The translations under genes were made by a program, and so were the position numbers. From Phorcus lineatus (Eukaryota > Mollusca > Gastropoda > Trochida > Trochidae), in contig OV121094.1 in the NCBI GenBank assembly GCA_921293015.1, positions 35,090,054-35,154,053 of the forward strand: 64,000 bases of DNA. The letters are read 5' to 3'. The stretch's first letter is position 1. Every line of letters begins with the position of its first letter. The notes under the pieces were generated by a model, which saw only the letters and a list, made by a program, of their open reading frames with translations, searched no databases and was not told the origin of the DNA. Of the stretch, positions 44,884-56,499 are shown in pieces.

Positions 44884-46508
44884 TTAAAAGAGCCACTCTG
44901 TGATTTTCATAAGATATTATTTACCTTTGATACAAACATAAATGTCATATGTGGTGATATAAAATCAGAACACCTTATCTTTTCATGTCAAAAAGATATT
45001 TATATATAACAAACACTGGTTTTCCATGAAAATCTAAAAACAGCCTTAAAGATGCACAGAGGTGTAGATATCACGTCCACTTTACATGGATACTACTTAT
45101 ATAACCTAACAAACGCTAACTCCTAACTGCCCTCCTGGCTGTTTTAGATAAGTCTCCAAAATTCCATTTGACTATTTGATGCGCACCTCTGTCCGGTTTT
45201 CAATCATAATTGCGACGTTCTACCTTCATATTATCACTGTAAAACAACCAAAAATAGAGCCATGGGCTCTGTAGCTCATCAGACTTTTGATAGAAATAGG
45301 TGTTTGGGTTGAGACCATTGCCCATTTGGGGTCAAGGGGTCACCGAACCTACAATTCAGAATCCCCATTGTCCAAGGAGTCTACACACAACTATTAAGCT
45401 ATCAAGACCTTTTGGAACTGGAGAAGAAGACGAAAGTAGGATTTTAAGGTTTTGACCCCTGTGACCCCATTTGGGGTCAAGTGGTCACCAAACCTACAAT
45501 TTAGAATCCCCAGTGTCCAAGGAGTCTTCACACCATTTTTCAGCTCTCTAGACCTTTTGGAACTAGGGAAAAAGGTGAAATTAGGTTTTTTAGGTTTTGA
45601 CCCCTGTGACCCCATTTGGGGTCATGGGGTCACCAAACCTACAATTTAGAATCCCCGTTGGCCAAGGAGTCTACACACACCTTTTCAGCTCTCTAGACCT
45701 TTTGGAACTAGGGAAAAAGATGAAATTACGTTTTTTAGGTTTTGACCCCATGACCCCAAATGGGGTCACAGGGGTCACCAAACCTACAATTTAGAATCCC
45801 CGTTGGCCAAGGAGTCTACACACACCTTTTCAGCTCTCTAGACCTTTTGGAACTGGAGAAGAAGATGAAAATAGGTTTTTCAGGTTTTGACCCCTGTGAC
45901 CCCATTTGGGGTCATGGGGTCACCAAACCTACAATTTAGAATCTCCAGTGCCAAAGGAGTCTACACACAACTATTCAGCTCTCTGGACCTTTTGGAACTG
46001 GAGAAGAAAATGAAAATAGGTTTTTCATGTTTTGACCCTTCTGACCTCATTTGGGGTCATGGGGTCACAAAATCTACAATTTAGAATCCCCATTGGCCAA
46101 GAAGTCTACACACAACTTTTCAGCTCTCTGGACCTTTTGGAACTGGAGAAGAAGATTAAAATAGATTTTTAAGGTTCTGACCCTTGTGACCCCATTTGGG
46201 GTCATGGGGTCACGAAATCTACAATTTAGAATCCCCATTTGCCAAGGAGTATGCACATAAAATTTCAGCTCTCTAGAGTCATTGGTTCTGGAGAAGAAGT
46301 CGAAAAAGTGAAAAGTTTACGGATGGAAGGATAGACGGATGGACGGACGGACGGACGGACAGATGGATGGACGGACGGACGGATGGACGGACGCCATGCC
46401 ATGCCATAAGGCCATCGGGTCTTTCAGACCTGATGAGCTAAAAAGCTTTAATATGTGTCTTTTTGCTAACTTCGCAATCAAATGACAACTCACGGAGTGG
46501 CTCTTTAA
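44884..46508. mobile_element. MITE family D, copy D2, split by element P2
   Basis: Left end TTAAAAGAGCCACTCTGTGA (44884) and right end CTCACGGAGTGGCTCTTTAA (to 46508), with TTAA at both edges. Left part to about 45254 and right part from about 46442 are collinear with D1, including the core TGATGCGCACCTCTGTCCGG (45178-45197). Removing P2 leaves about 440 bp, similar to D1. Confidence 0.88.
45256..46441 (+). mobile_element. P element copy P2 (complete, seven 145-bp units)
   Basis: 5' hairpin AGAGCCATGGGCTCT (45256-45270) and subterminal TAGCTCATCAG (45272-45282). Seven units have GGGGTCAC-type anchors at 45336, 45481, 45626, 45771, 45916, 46061 and 46206, exactly 145 bp apart. GGAC/GGAT microsatellite about 46320-46393; 3' hairpin GGTCTTTCAGACC; inverted subterminal CTGATGAGCTA (46430-46440). 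The first unit (ACCGAACCTACAATTCAG) and last unit (ACGAAATCTACAATTTAG, then AGTATGCACATAAAA) match the corresponding end units of P1. Unit 4 carries its hairpin reversed (45744-45776). Sharp ends and good unit identity suggest this copy is young. Confidence 0.93.
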
Positions 46509-46532
46509 TCAATCACCATTTATAGTGATATT

Positions 46533-46645
46533 GATATTGATACTTATCATATATCATATACAAATTATATATACACTTATATTGATACTTATTATATGTC
46601 ATATACAAATTATATATACACTGATATTGATACTTATCATATATC
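46533..46645 (+). repeat. Tandem repeat, about 45-bp unit, 2.5 copies
   Basis: (G/T)ATATTGATACTTAT at 46533, 46579 and 46623, followed by CATATACAAATTATATATAC. It lies directly after the right end of D2. Confidence 0.85.
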
Positions 46646-47140
46646 AAAATAAAATTTAATATAGGATTTGGGATTTGTTTTTAACGCATTGCATCACAGT
46701 CAACTGTGGTCATTTGCACCAAGAAGTGATATTTCAAACAAATGACTTTTTATAGGGATAGTATATTCAACTTTTAAGAATTTCATAACAATCATTCCAT
46801 TACAAATGAGTTTAATCTTCCAGAGTATTTTTTTAATAATATCTGTTCCTGCGGCACAGTTTTTGAGGTCTGTATACCATATATGAGCAACATCATTAAC
46901 TGCACTACGAAGATGACAGTGAGAATGGATGAACAGAACCTCTCCTGTATTATAACTGTGCAAGTAGACATTTCCACTCACCTTATAAAAGGAGATGACA
47001 ATAATCAAGGAGGAAAGCCTGCATATCACTGTTTATAAATTGGAATGAAACTTGCAAGAGCAACTGGAATAACATTCCCTGAAAGCATCATAAAACAGTC
47101 AATAAAACAGTTCCCTTCTAGTGACACAGGTGCTGATCCC
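46646..47140. other. AT-rich stretch, ORF of doubtful status
   Basis: A minus-strand frame at 46700-47029 (109 codons, overlapping another in a different frame) has no recognisable motif. It is one of the longest non-repetitive frames, but nothing supports expression. Confidence 0.4.
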
Positions 47141-47212
47141 ATTACAGGACTTGAACCCTGGATTTCTTGATCCATAGACAAAACCGTTCAATCATTCCTC
47201 CATATGCAACAT
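47141..47212 (-). ncRNA. tRNA-like sequence (decayed)
   Basis: On the minus strand, CAGGGTTCAAGTCCTG is a near-perfect T-arm / B box, but the A-box region (GGAGGAATGATTGAACGG) is weak. A tRNA pseudogene or SINE head is likely. Confidence 0.45.
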
Positions 47213-48360
47213 TATGAAGACAGATACATTTGGTAAATGACATGGAATGGAATCCAGAGAAATGGATCTGGGGGGTTCTCTGTTGAATACAATGATTACT
47301 GCCTTGTTCATGAGTCTGTTTTCTAAACAAAGTATAACAGTGTACAATACTGTCAGTGCATGGGGCATAGATGCCAACCATTCTTACAAACTGTGGTGAT
47401 GGAGAGACTGTTCGGTATCCACTAACATTGTAAAATTATTTGAGTTAATTATGAATTTATTTTTTGTAGTAATTATACCAGTGAGAATGTCAGCCCATCA
47501 GAAGCTATAAATTACAGTGAAAGCTACATACATACCTCAACTATTCATCAATTTTAGATAATAATTCAAGATGTTTTCATTTATATCTGTCACAAGCTTT
47601 GACAAAATATCTGTCATTTTAAAGTTAACTTGTATTAAGTGACGGAATTTATTTCTAGAGTTATTCTTATAAATGAATACATTTTGAAATCAATGTAAAC
47701 AAAAATAATCTTTTGTCAATTTCCCAACAAAGAAAAAATCAAATCAAATACAAAACAAACAATTTTGAAAAAAAGAATGTTAAAGATTTTTACAAGAAAG
47801 GAAACCAAGGAAGCCAATATGAGTGTATGGAATCCACTAGCAGTGTAACAAACACCCAGAGGCAGCACATACACACAGCCATGATCTGTTATGAATTAGA
47901 CCTAACAACAAGGGGGATGAGTGTGATTGCAGAGATTCCCTCGTAATCAACAGCACATGTTGATAGATGAATGGACCACTGCAGATTGCTGCCCATCTAG
48001 TGAAGTTTAACCTCTGCCTCTGTACCTTCTCCATCATCTAGACTTTCCCAGTCTCCACAAGATTTTTTTCAAAAATATATTTTTTATGATTCTTTTTTTT
48101 TTTAGGTTTGTTCATGTCTCTTTGACCATTAGTTCCAACATTGGTATTGGCTCTGTTGTTTTTTAGGCTCTGTATGGATTCAAATAAATAAGATGTTTCT
48201 CAAGGTATATAACTCTTGATAATTGTCAGCAATAAGGTACATTTATTGTGTGAAATTTGCAACAGGTAGCACTAGCCGCTCCATTTATAGAGTTGTACTG
48301 TTGCAGCACCAAGAAACAAGCATTTACACAATCACTGGTGTCTAAAGGATTTGGTGAGGC
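47213..48360. other. AT-rich stretch, nothing recognised
   Basis: No gene or structured repeat seen. Confidence 0.4.
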
Positions 48361-48417
48361 TGAAAATTAAACCCTGGCTACCAGGTTAAAGCATTACGAA
48401 CTGAGCTACATGCCAAA
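48361..48417 (-). ncRNA. tRNA-like sequence (decayed)
   Basis: On the minus strand, TGTAGCTCAGTTCGTAATGC resembles an A box, and CAGGGTTTAATTTTC sits where the B box should be but has lost the TTCGA core. It is similar in style to the remnant at 4582-4651 (both have CTGG(T)TAGCC(C)AGG before the B box). Confidence 0.4.
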
Positions 48418-48751
48418 AGATGTCACACAATCACATGATGCAGTGTGGAAAACATTCATGTCATCAAAATGAACAGATAATAAAAATAAAATAATAAAGC
48501 TTTACGAGATGGGAAAATTACCATTGGCATGACCTAGAATATAACTATAAACAAACAGTTTTGAATATTTCATTGCAACATATGCTTTGGTGCTTAAATT
48601 ATAATTCTGTAAATTCATCACTTGAGTCTTAAATTTGTGAAACCCAAGTTGTGATTTGACTCAATGTGCAAAGACAATATCCATGAAACAAGGACACTGT
48701 TCTAAAGTTTCTTGTTCCTTCTTAATGCTTATTGCTTTTGGTGAAGTTCTT

Positions 48752-49089
48752 GTTTCAAGGCATTGTGCCTAGTCAGCGAATATGACTCCGCTCCAGTTCC
48801 TTCTATATACCCTGATCTCTTTCTGGCTAAGTCCCTCATATGGCTGGCGGCTTGATATTCGTGGCTTTGCTCACCTGTTATTTTCTCAGCCAATGAAATG
48901 TCTTTAAATAAGGGGCTTGAAGCTACTTGCTTAAATTCAATGGATTTTTCCATTGTGGTTGTGCCGCTGATGCTGAATGCGAGTCATCTCATTGGCTGGT
49001 AAGTTAGCCAGTGATACGAGGGTTTAGGCTTGAAAGATATCAGGGTATTAGGAAGGAGCGAGAGCTGATTTAGCAAGATGGTTTCAAGG
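48752..49089 (+). mobile_element. Family C MULE-type MITE, copy C1, perfect 9-bp target duplication
   Basis: The element is 48761-49080 (320 bp). Long TIRs share GCTC..(G/T)TTCCT, TATACCCTGATCTCTTTC / GATATCAGGGTATTAGGAAG and GAGC. GTTTCAAGG occurs at 48752-48760 and 49081-49089. The interior includes GTTGTGCCGCTGATGCTGAA and TGCGAGTCATCTCATTGGCTGG, shared with C2 (reversed) and C3. No transposase. Confidence 0.9.
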
Positions 49090-50535
49090 TTTCAGAGATC
49101 ATTCCTGCCACAAGCAAAGTTGAGAACCAAGAGCATAATCTCCTGAAACCAAATATAAGAGGGTTCTAGAGAAGACCAAAATTTGAAAGGTAAACATACA
49201 CATGGATATCAATGACAGCCGAATGATAATCTTCAACAGAACTGTGATAATGAATCTGTAACACCGATGACAGAAGTTTTATGCATGAATTGGGGACCCT
49301 TTATAAATAAATGTATTTGATTTGAATTTTTTCGTTCTTTATATGTTAGGCACACTACTTATAAATCACCCCTCACACATACAGGATGCTTAATGGTGAA
49401 TAGGTGTTTTTGAGAGCTGTAATTTGGGCTCTGACTGACTTTGGATTGTTAAACAATACACCTTGAAGAAAGTTTTACAACACCAACTTTTTCTTTAATT
49501 CTATCAATGTTCTGAAAGTGGTCACATGAAGGTTTCCTTGTGTATATTTAGAGCTCTTCTCACAAATGAATTACCAAACCAAAATGGAACAAATGGCCTG
49601 ATACGGCCATTTTTTCCCATTAGGGTCAAAAGAAATTCTTTCTTGTTTCAATATATCCATAATTGGTATCAGACACTGCTGTTAAAGGAAAACCTTTTTG
49701 ATTATGAAAATTACATGTTTTACAAGGATCATGTTGATGACTTTTTGAAATGACTGATTTGGTAATTACTGAAGATTTGTAGGTTTTATATCTTCATACA
49801 TGTTTATGAATCAGATCCTTGTTAATGGAATGATAATAATTTTTATCAAGACAGTCATTGAAAAAGCAGGTGTTGCAAAACTTTTTCCTGTGTGTATAGT
49901 TGTATCAATGTCAAATTTTAGGGCATCTGTGTTTCAAGATACTTTATCTTATTAAGTTTTGATAAGTCTTTACAACATAATGACAATTTTCTTTTGATCT
50001 CCGGTTTATGATTTGAAAACCAAAGTGAGAATAATGTCAGACGTGGGTATTATTCATAAGCCTCTTACTATTTGTCTGTCTTTTAAACCCAGAGGGCTAG
50101 TTTTACATCAGGACTGCTTATGTGAGATTATTAAGCGTGAAAAGGATGTCTTTAAATCCTTTTTTACTTTTGGGAATATCTATCATAAGCTGCAAATACA
50201 AAAATCCTCTAATGGAATTAATTCACCTTAATCACTTTATCTGCTCAATTTGAGCAAAATTACTGCGTGGCGAATTCTGAAATCCTCGCGCATTAACGCA
50301 AGAAATTTCCTGCACTGACCATCGGGCTTTCAAAACATTTTACATAATGCTACTTGATAAGATAAAGGTTTTTCCTGCATGGGCTATTACTTTGGGTATA
50401 TATGGAATATGATACAATAGAAAATGAGTTTACAAGGTGAGCAGGTTTGTGAAAATAAAATAAGATTAACAGAGAAAACAAAATCTTTTCTTATGACTCA
50501 TTTGATAAAAAAAACGGAATCAGAGAACATCCTAC
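49090..50535. other. AT-rich stretch, nothing recognised
   Basis: Frames at 49526-49753 and 50013-50231 (about 75 codons) have no recognisable motif. Confidence 0.4.
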
Positions 50536-50690
50536 CTGAGTGATGTCAGATTTAAAACATATCAACACAAGTTGATTAAGGTAACAAATACCAGACATTG
50601 GTCAAAGGTATTTTTGCTTCTTATCAAAGAGTGCTGATATATCTGTTATCAAATTAACAAACATGTGTGAGATTATTTTCTTCATCCATC
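50536..50690. repeat. Family A repeat, diverged hairpin copy A3
   Basis: CATATCAACACAAGTTGAT at left and TTATCAAAGAGTGCTGATAT, ATCTGTTATCAAA, TGTGAGATTATTTTCTTCATCC at right correspond to the two arms of A1. The loop is enlarged to about 45 bp and the downstream body is absent. Confidence 0.65.
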
Positions 50691-53581
50691 CCAATCAGTT
50701 ATGAGGGTGGCGAAATGAATTAATATTTGAGAAGCAAACTATCAGGCCTTCTGAGTTTCCTGAGGTAGCTAAAATCTAATCAATATTTTATGTACAATAT
50801 TTTATGTATTGGTGATCAGACAGTGTTTCTCCCATAAAAATGTCTTTCCCACATTGAATATAGATAGAGGATGATAAATACCATCACACATAACCCAGAA
50901 CATTGTCATACATTTTATTTTCAGGTGGAGCAGTTGCTAAGAGTTATGAATTCAAGAATAGATCAAATTATCATTGCATCAATAAATTTGACATGGTCCT
51001 GTTATCATGTAGAATAAAAGAAACGTGTCAGAAATTCAATTTGGAAAGATGAACACATAATAAAGTACATTTTTATATGCATGACTTTAGAAATTCTATT
51101 AATAACTTATCCAAATTTTTAAAAAATCAAAATTTTGTCATTCAAAGGAGCAGTAGCACGTTTTTAGAAAAGTTTTTTTTTCAAACTTCATGCCAAATGT
51201 ATCATCTTCAGAGGGTCAAAACATCACAGAACTCTCCCCTGTTATCCGTATTTGTAGAAAAAATTATCAAGTATCAAGCATCAAGTCATTTTAGTGTGAA
51301 CGCCTTTTAATCACTTACTTTTGGGAAGAGCATTAGCACCGCAAAACTGCTGATCCTACATTCATTTTAAAAATGCCTCTTATAATTAAAAATATGTGCT
51401 GCAAACACTGACATTTATTTTTGTTTTCGTGAGATCACTTTTACCTAAAAAACATTTGACTGAGCGTTTGAGCTATATGACAATTTAGAAGTTTCTCATC
51501 GTGCAATTAATAGCAATTCTGAAACTTTGTGTCTAAGTTACTGTTTTTATAATACTACCCAATTTAAAAAAATGCAATTGTATTCTAAAGGTTCTTAATA
51601 GGTAAAATATTGTTTGTAGGTTTGCTGTTTACAACAAGTAAACAAAGGAGGTAATAAAAAAATGGAAGAGAATGTAATTGAAAACACAGCTGCATTACAT
51701 ACAAAACATATCACAGAACATAAACACCTGTTACACTTATTTACATTTATTCAGTAATTTGAAAATACATTTGTAGTCCATGAACATTGTTCTGTACCAT
51801 ATTTGAAATGCCCTATATAAAAGTTGTACTTGTTAATATTAAATGTTTTAACTGTTCCTTAATTCATATCTTAGATTGTTAACAAGTCAGGATTTCTGTA
51901 ATTCTCAATCTCTTTCATCCTCCAGATTGTTTGTCTTTTATAAACTTTTCATGGATCCCGTGATTTAGTGAGCTAATATTTGTTTTGTTACAAGAACTTG
52001 GCAATGATCATATTCTAAGGATGACTTCCATGATAAGTGATTCTGTTAGAAGAGACCCCAGCCCCAAACCAGGTGTATTATGACAATGCTAATAACTGTA
52101 CATATATTCTTCATATTTACTTTTAAAGTTTAAAGTCATTGAGTAAATTCACGACTGAAACATGTCAATTATCTTATTCAATCACCTACCTCTATCAATA
52201 GTCCTTTATATGCTTCAGTAAATAGCAATTAACTCTTTATTGTCCATTACTATAGGTAATGAAAATCAGACATTTGTAACATTTATACATAAGGAAGTCT
52301 CATGTTAAGTATCTATGTGAAATGTTATATTCTTTAGGGCATAAAAGCTATTGGTCATGTGACTCACTTTAATTAGACTAACTAAGAGATGGTCATGTTA
52401 AAAATCTTTTAAGAAAACGGATTCTCAAAAGCCAAATATTCTTTGATTTTTTAACAAGATATCTTTATCCAGGACAATAATCTCTAATTAAAATTATGAC
52501 AGCAACACACTTGCTTGCTAATAGAGAAATTTACAACAATGACATTTTTAGGAATCGTGAAACCATAATGTTCCTGCAAATTAAGAAACCTGAATCAACT
52601 AATCACAAAACCAGGAAAATAAATATCAACAGTTTATGAAGTCCTCAACCAGTAACCTGGTTACATTTGGGCTGGGCTGGTAATGTTTGGGGATCTTTTT
52701 TTGTCCTGTTGCCCCATATTTGACACAATCATACTTGTTGACAAGTAAACTTTCCTGCTTTTTTTATACCAATTTTATCACAGAAAGCTTTCAATAAGTG
52801 ATCATAATAAATACATGAACCCACAGACAAATTAGTTTTACATTACCTTTTTTAAAAGTAAGGTTTCTTTTCCATCATGGACAGATCATTGAAGTTTAAC
52901 CTTTAACTCCAACCGATAAATTCAGTCACACTCATATACACTAACGTACATCCAACCTTTATATCAGAGTTAAGTTAACAAAAATAGATAGTTTCTGACG
53001 TCAAAATATTGACAAAGATAAAGCAAAGCATATAAATGGCATAATGGGATGAAGCCTAATGGAATGATTAAACAAGGATTGTAATTATATTTTGAAAATG
53101 TCATTCTTGAAATGATTTTTTTCTCTAATCAATATCACTGTTAATGTCATTGTCAATTTCATTTTTTGATTGAATGTATTATTGTTTATAAACATTGTTA
53201 TTGTGTTCTGTGTGTATTTCAATTAAACATTTATATTGCTGGGTTTGATTCTGTGTATAATGTAAAAATGGTATAACAAAATAAAAAATTAGGAGAAGAA
53301 TATCCATGTTAATGCAATAATGATTTAAGTAGAAAAGGTGATTCAGTGGCCAAAGAGTGTGGGGTTGACCCCTCACAAAAGTTCTCTTTTGAAAAATTTT
53401 GGAGATGATTATTGACAAGCACCAGGGTGATCCCCTGCCCATGACCTTATACCTTAACCATAACAATTGTCATGTGACCTCTAAAATTTTGTTATTCCCA
53501 AACTTTCCTTTAGTTTGACTTAATTCCACTAAAATTCACTTTCTCAACAGTTAACAGCAACATAAAAAAGAAAAAGAACAC
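50691..53581. other. AT-rich stretch, nothing recognised
   Basis: About 2.9 kb without defined repeats, RNA genes or convincing frames. Single-copy as far as can be judged within this window. Confidence 0.4.
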
Positions 53582-53886
53582 GCAGACAGAGTCAGCTATA
53601 TCCCCCGCCAAAGGGAAAGGGTAGTTAAGGATAATAGTTGTGGAATATTGAACAGTGATCATGTTGTTTTTCTACAAACAATCTTTAAGAAATCCTATGT
53701 TACGTTTCCATGGAAACGGGTAAAAATAGAAATGCAAAAAAGTTGAAAACCCCAAAAGGCACATCTCCGCATGATGCCCATTGCACATAGGTCTCACCGT
53801 TTTGGAGTTGTGCTCCGGAAACATAATCGGGACGGACGAACGGACGGACGAACAGACGGACGAACGGACGGAGACCATTTCAATAA
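53582..53886 (+). mobile_element. Q element copy Q2 (single unit, 3' end missing)
   Basis: Starts GCAGACAGAGTCAGCTATAT like Q1, follows it closely through TTCCATGGAAACGGG and one core unit (internal loss of AAGTTTCGTCGAGCTAGG-type sequence), then (GGACGAAC)n and GAGACCATTTCAATA. The CCCCCGCC hairpin that ends Q1 is absent. The frame across it is incidental. Confidence 0.82.
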
Positions 53887-54019
53887 ATAGTCAAATTATA
53901 ATTAGAGCAGTGACGATATATCATAGGATTGAGAAATGTGATACAAGATCTGATAATATCTGTATCGTTGTACCGTCTATGCATTGTGATATGTATAGTC
54001 GACTTGAATTATTTTACTT
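53887..54019. other. Short spacer between Q2 and the Harbinger-type MITE
   Basis: Nothing recognised. Confidence 0.4.
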
Positions 54020-54556
54020 TAAGGCCAGACTTTTTTTTTTCATTGGTTTACGGATCCGCCGACCTTAAAAAGTGGAAATGTGAAAAAAAAATATAGTTAA
54101 AATAACGGTATTATTTTTTAACCGCCGACTCGAAAGCGTGCAAAAAAAAAAAATATAATATATCATATAAATCCAAATCCAATTTCACGATCTGTATCTG
54201 TAAAAAAAACAGATAGAAATATACAATATATCGAAACACGTCCGATTCGTTTCAGAATATCCCCCGTTCCGAGAATTAGGGAAGGGAGGTAACTCTAAAT
54301 TTGTTGGACTGTAACCACGTGGTAATGTAAAAATACATGTTTGACAATTTATCAGGATGGTGAGCAGTGTGCCATTATGAATAAAAACAATTGAAAAATT
54401 TTATTATTTTTTTTTTTGCCTACCGACCTTCACTTTATACAAACTGTAAAAAATAATTTGAAAACTTAATTTTTAAAAAAAATTTTTTCCTACCTACCGA
54501 AATTGTTTTTTTACTCTAAATTCCGTAAACCAAAAAAAAAAAAAAGTCTGGCCTAA
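54020..54556. mobile_element. PIF/Harbinger-type MITE with TAA target duplication
   Basis: The element is 54023-54553 (531 bp). Ends GGCCAGACTTTTTTTTTT and AAAAAAAAAGTCTGGCC are inverted, with TGGTTTACGGA paired against TCCGTAAACCA just inside. TAA flanks both sides (54020-54022, 54554-54556). A GG-starting TIR with a TWA duplication is the PIF/Harbinger signature. The interior has repeated ACCGCCGAC / CCGACCTT strings and A/T homopolymers. No transposase. Confidence 0.85.
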
Positions 54557-56499
54557 TCAAGGTTTTCGACAAAAGCTATTCTTTCGTGAAGTGTATCGTG
54601 ACATGCATTGTATAAAATCATATTGTTATATCATATATTTATTGTATCATGAAATTTCTGTAAATGTAACCTTACATAACCATTAAAACATGATCCCAAA
54701 AACTCTTTAGCTAAAGAAAGGCAACCTAATTAAAAATTCTTTTTGCACATACTAACTCTCAGAGTAACAAGTCCTCATAGCAAGGGTAGGTGAACATGAC
54801 AAAAAAGGATATAGTTCTTCACACTAAATTTTCACATTTTGAAAATATTTACTCAAAACTTATTACCTTGACTAAATACCATTCCTCCTCAGTTACAGTC
54901 TGAGCATGAGAATACTTATATACCATATACCATAAACTGTCAGCCAGTCCCAAGAGTCTTAAATCAGTATTCCTCCACAGTCCCCTGCCCATAATAGGTT
55001 AGCAGGTTCACCTTAGTCTAGGTCTAGACTGTGTCAGTGTCCTTTGTAGCATTATTTCCTTAATTACAATAGTGATACATGATACCATTTTAAGTCTAAA
55101 TTCTGACATTTAAATATTATTTCATTTTATAATACTTAAATAAATATCAACAATTTCAAGAGCACATGTTTTAAATGTAAAACCTCATATGGTTGGAATC
55201 TTATTGTAATAATAGTAGTTAAGGACTCTACTGCAGTAGTCTAACCTGAAATGGAACCTGAATAAGAATTTCAGATCCAAAAGTTATCTTTACTCAATAA
55301 CCTGATTCACTGTGCTTTTTTAAAAATTCCATGTCAATTTTAAACTGAAACATGGTAAATTTTTAAATCAATGAATATTTAAAGCTTTTAATCATACAGG
55401 TATTTTAAAATCAAGATTGCTTTGAAGGTTTGTAAGTAATTAAATACATACATACACAAGGTTTGCAATTAAATAAGCTTCGATAAAGATAGTCTCCTTG
55501 TCTTATACAATAATAAAAATATAAAGCTGAGAGGAGATAAACTTTTAACAAACATATCATAAAACTTTTAAATCAGTATAAAATCTTGTAAGAGTATATG
55601 TCACTACACACTTTAATCCAAAGAATAAGAAGGTCAAGCAACTAATTGATTTATAAATAAGTCAATACTTCCTTATATTAGTTAATGAGTTCCTTCTTTT
55701 ATTTACAAGCAACAAGGAGCAAGTCTGTCTTCTCTAGAACTATGTCGCCAATTTGCGTGCTAGGGGAATGTGCTAGTCTCATCCTTAGACTTCTATCTTC
55801 ATGTTTTTACCTTAACCTCGTCCTCACTTTAACCATGAAAATCTCCTGATAAGAAAGTATAGATTGAGGCAAAAAAGATAATTTACTTGTGGCTCCTTTA
55901 CAATAAAATAGTCATTTATTTTCTTAATTATTAATCCAACTCCTAGGTTTTCCAAAGACTGAATGCTAGTCTTACCAAAAGTGAGAGTGGAAATTTACAG
56001 CCCCTTGCCAACTTTCGACATGTTTTGAAAATCTACAGCAGTAACTGTCCGTCATACTTTACTAACATCTAAAACATGGCCCATAAATATATACTTTATG
56101 ACTTATCATTCTGCCAAACATCTAGACCCAAAGAGACTTAAAAAAATAAACATCAGTGTTTTCAGTGTGGTCTTATTTTCCATCGGGAGTTGGATGTTTG
56201 ATATGACATTTTATATGGATGAAATAATTGCGATTTAATATGTTCTTAAAACAATGCTGTTTCAACGAAATATTGACAAAGTAATGCTTTCTTGTTTATA
56301 CACTTTAAGGAAAATAAAATTTTAAAAAATAGTCAAACAATCGATAAAATAGTTGACATCATATCCCTGTTAAAGTTCCATTTCATACCAATGTCGTAAT
56401 CAAGGCCGTGAAGTCGAAATGAACAGAACTCAATCAAATTAATAATCTCCTTGAGAATTGTAAAATCAAACAATACAACATAAATGATTACCATAGCTT
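54557..56499. other. AT-rich stretch, nothing recognised
   Basis: No gene or structured repeat seen; no open frame of note. Confidence 0.4.
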
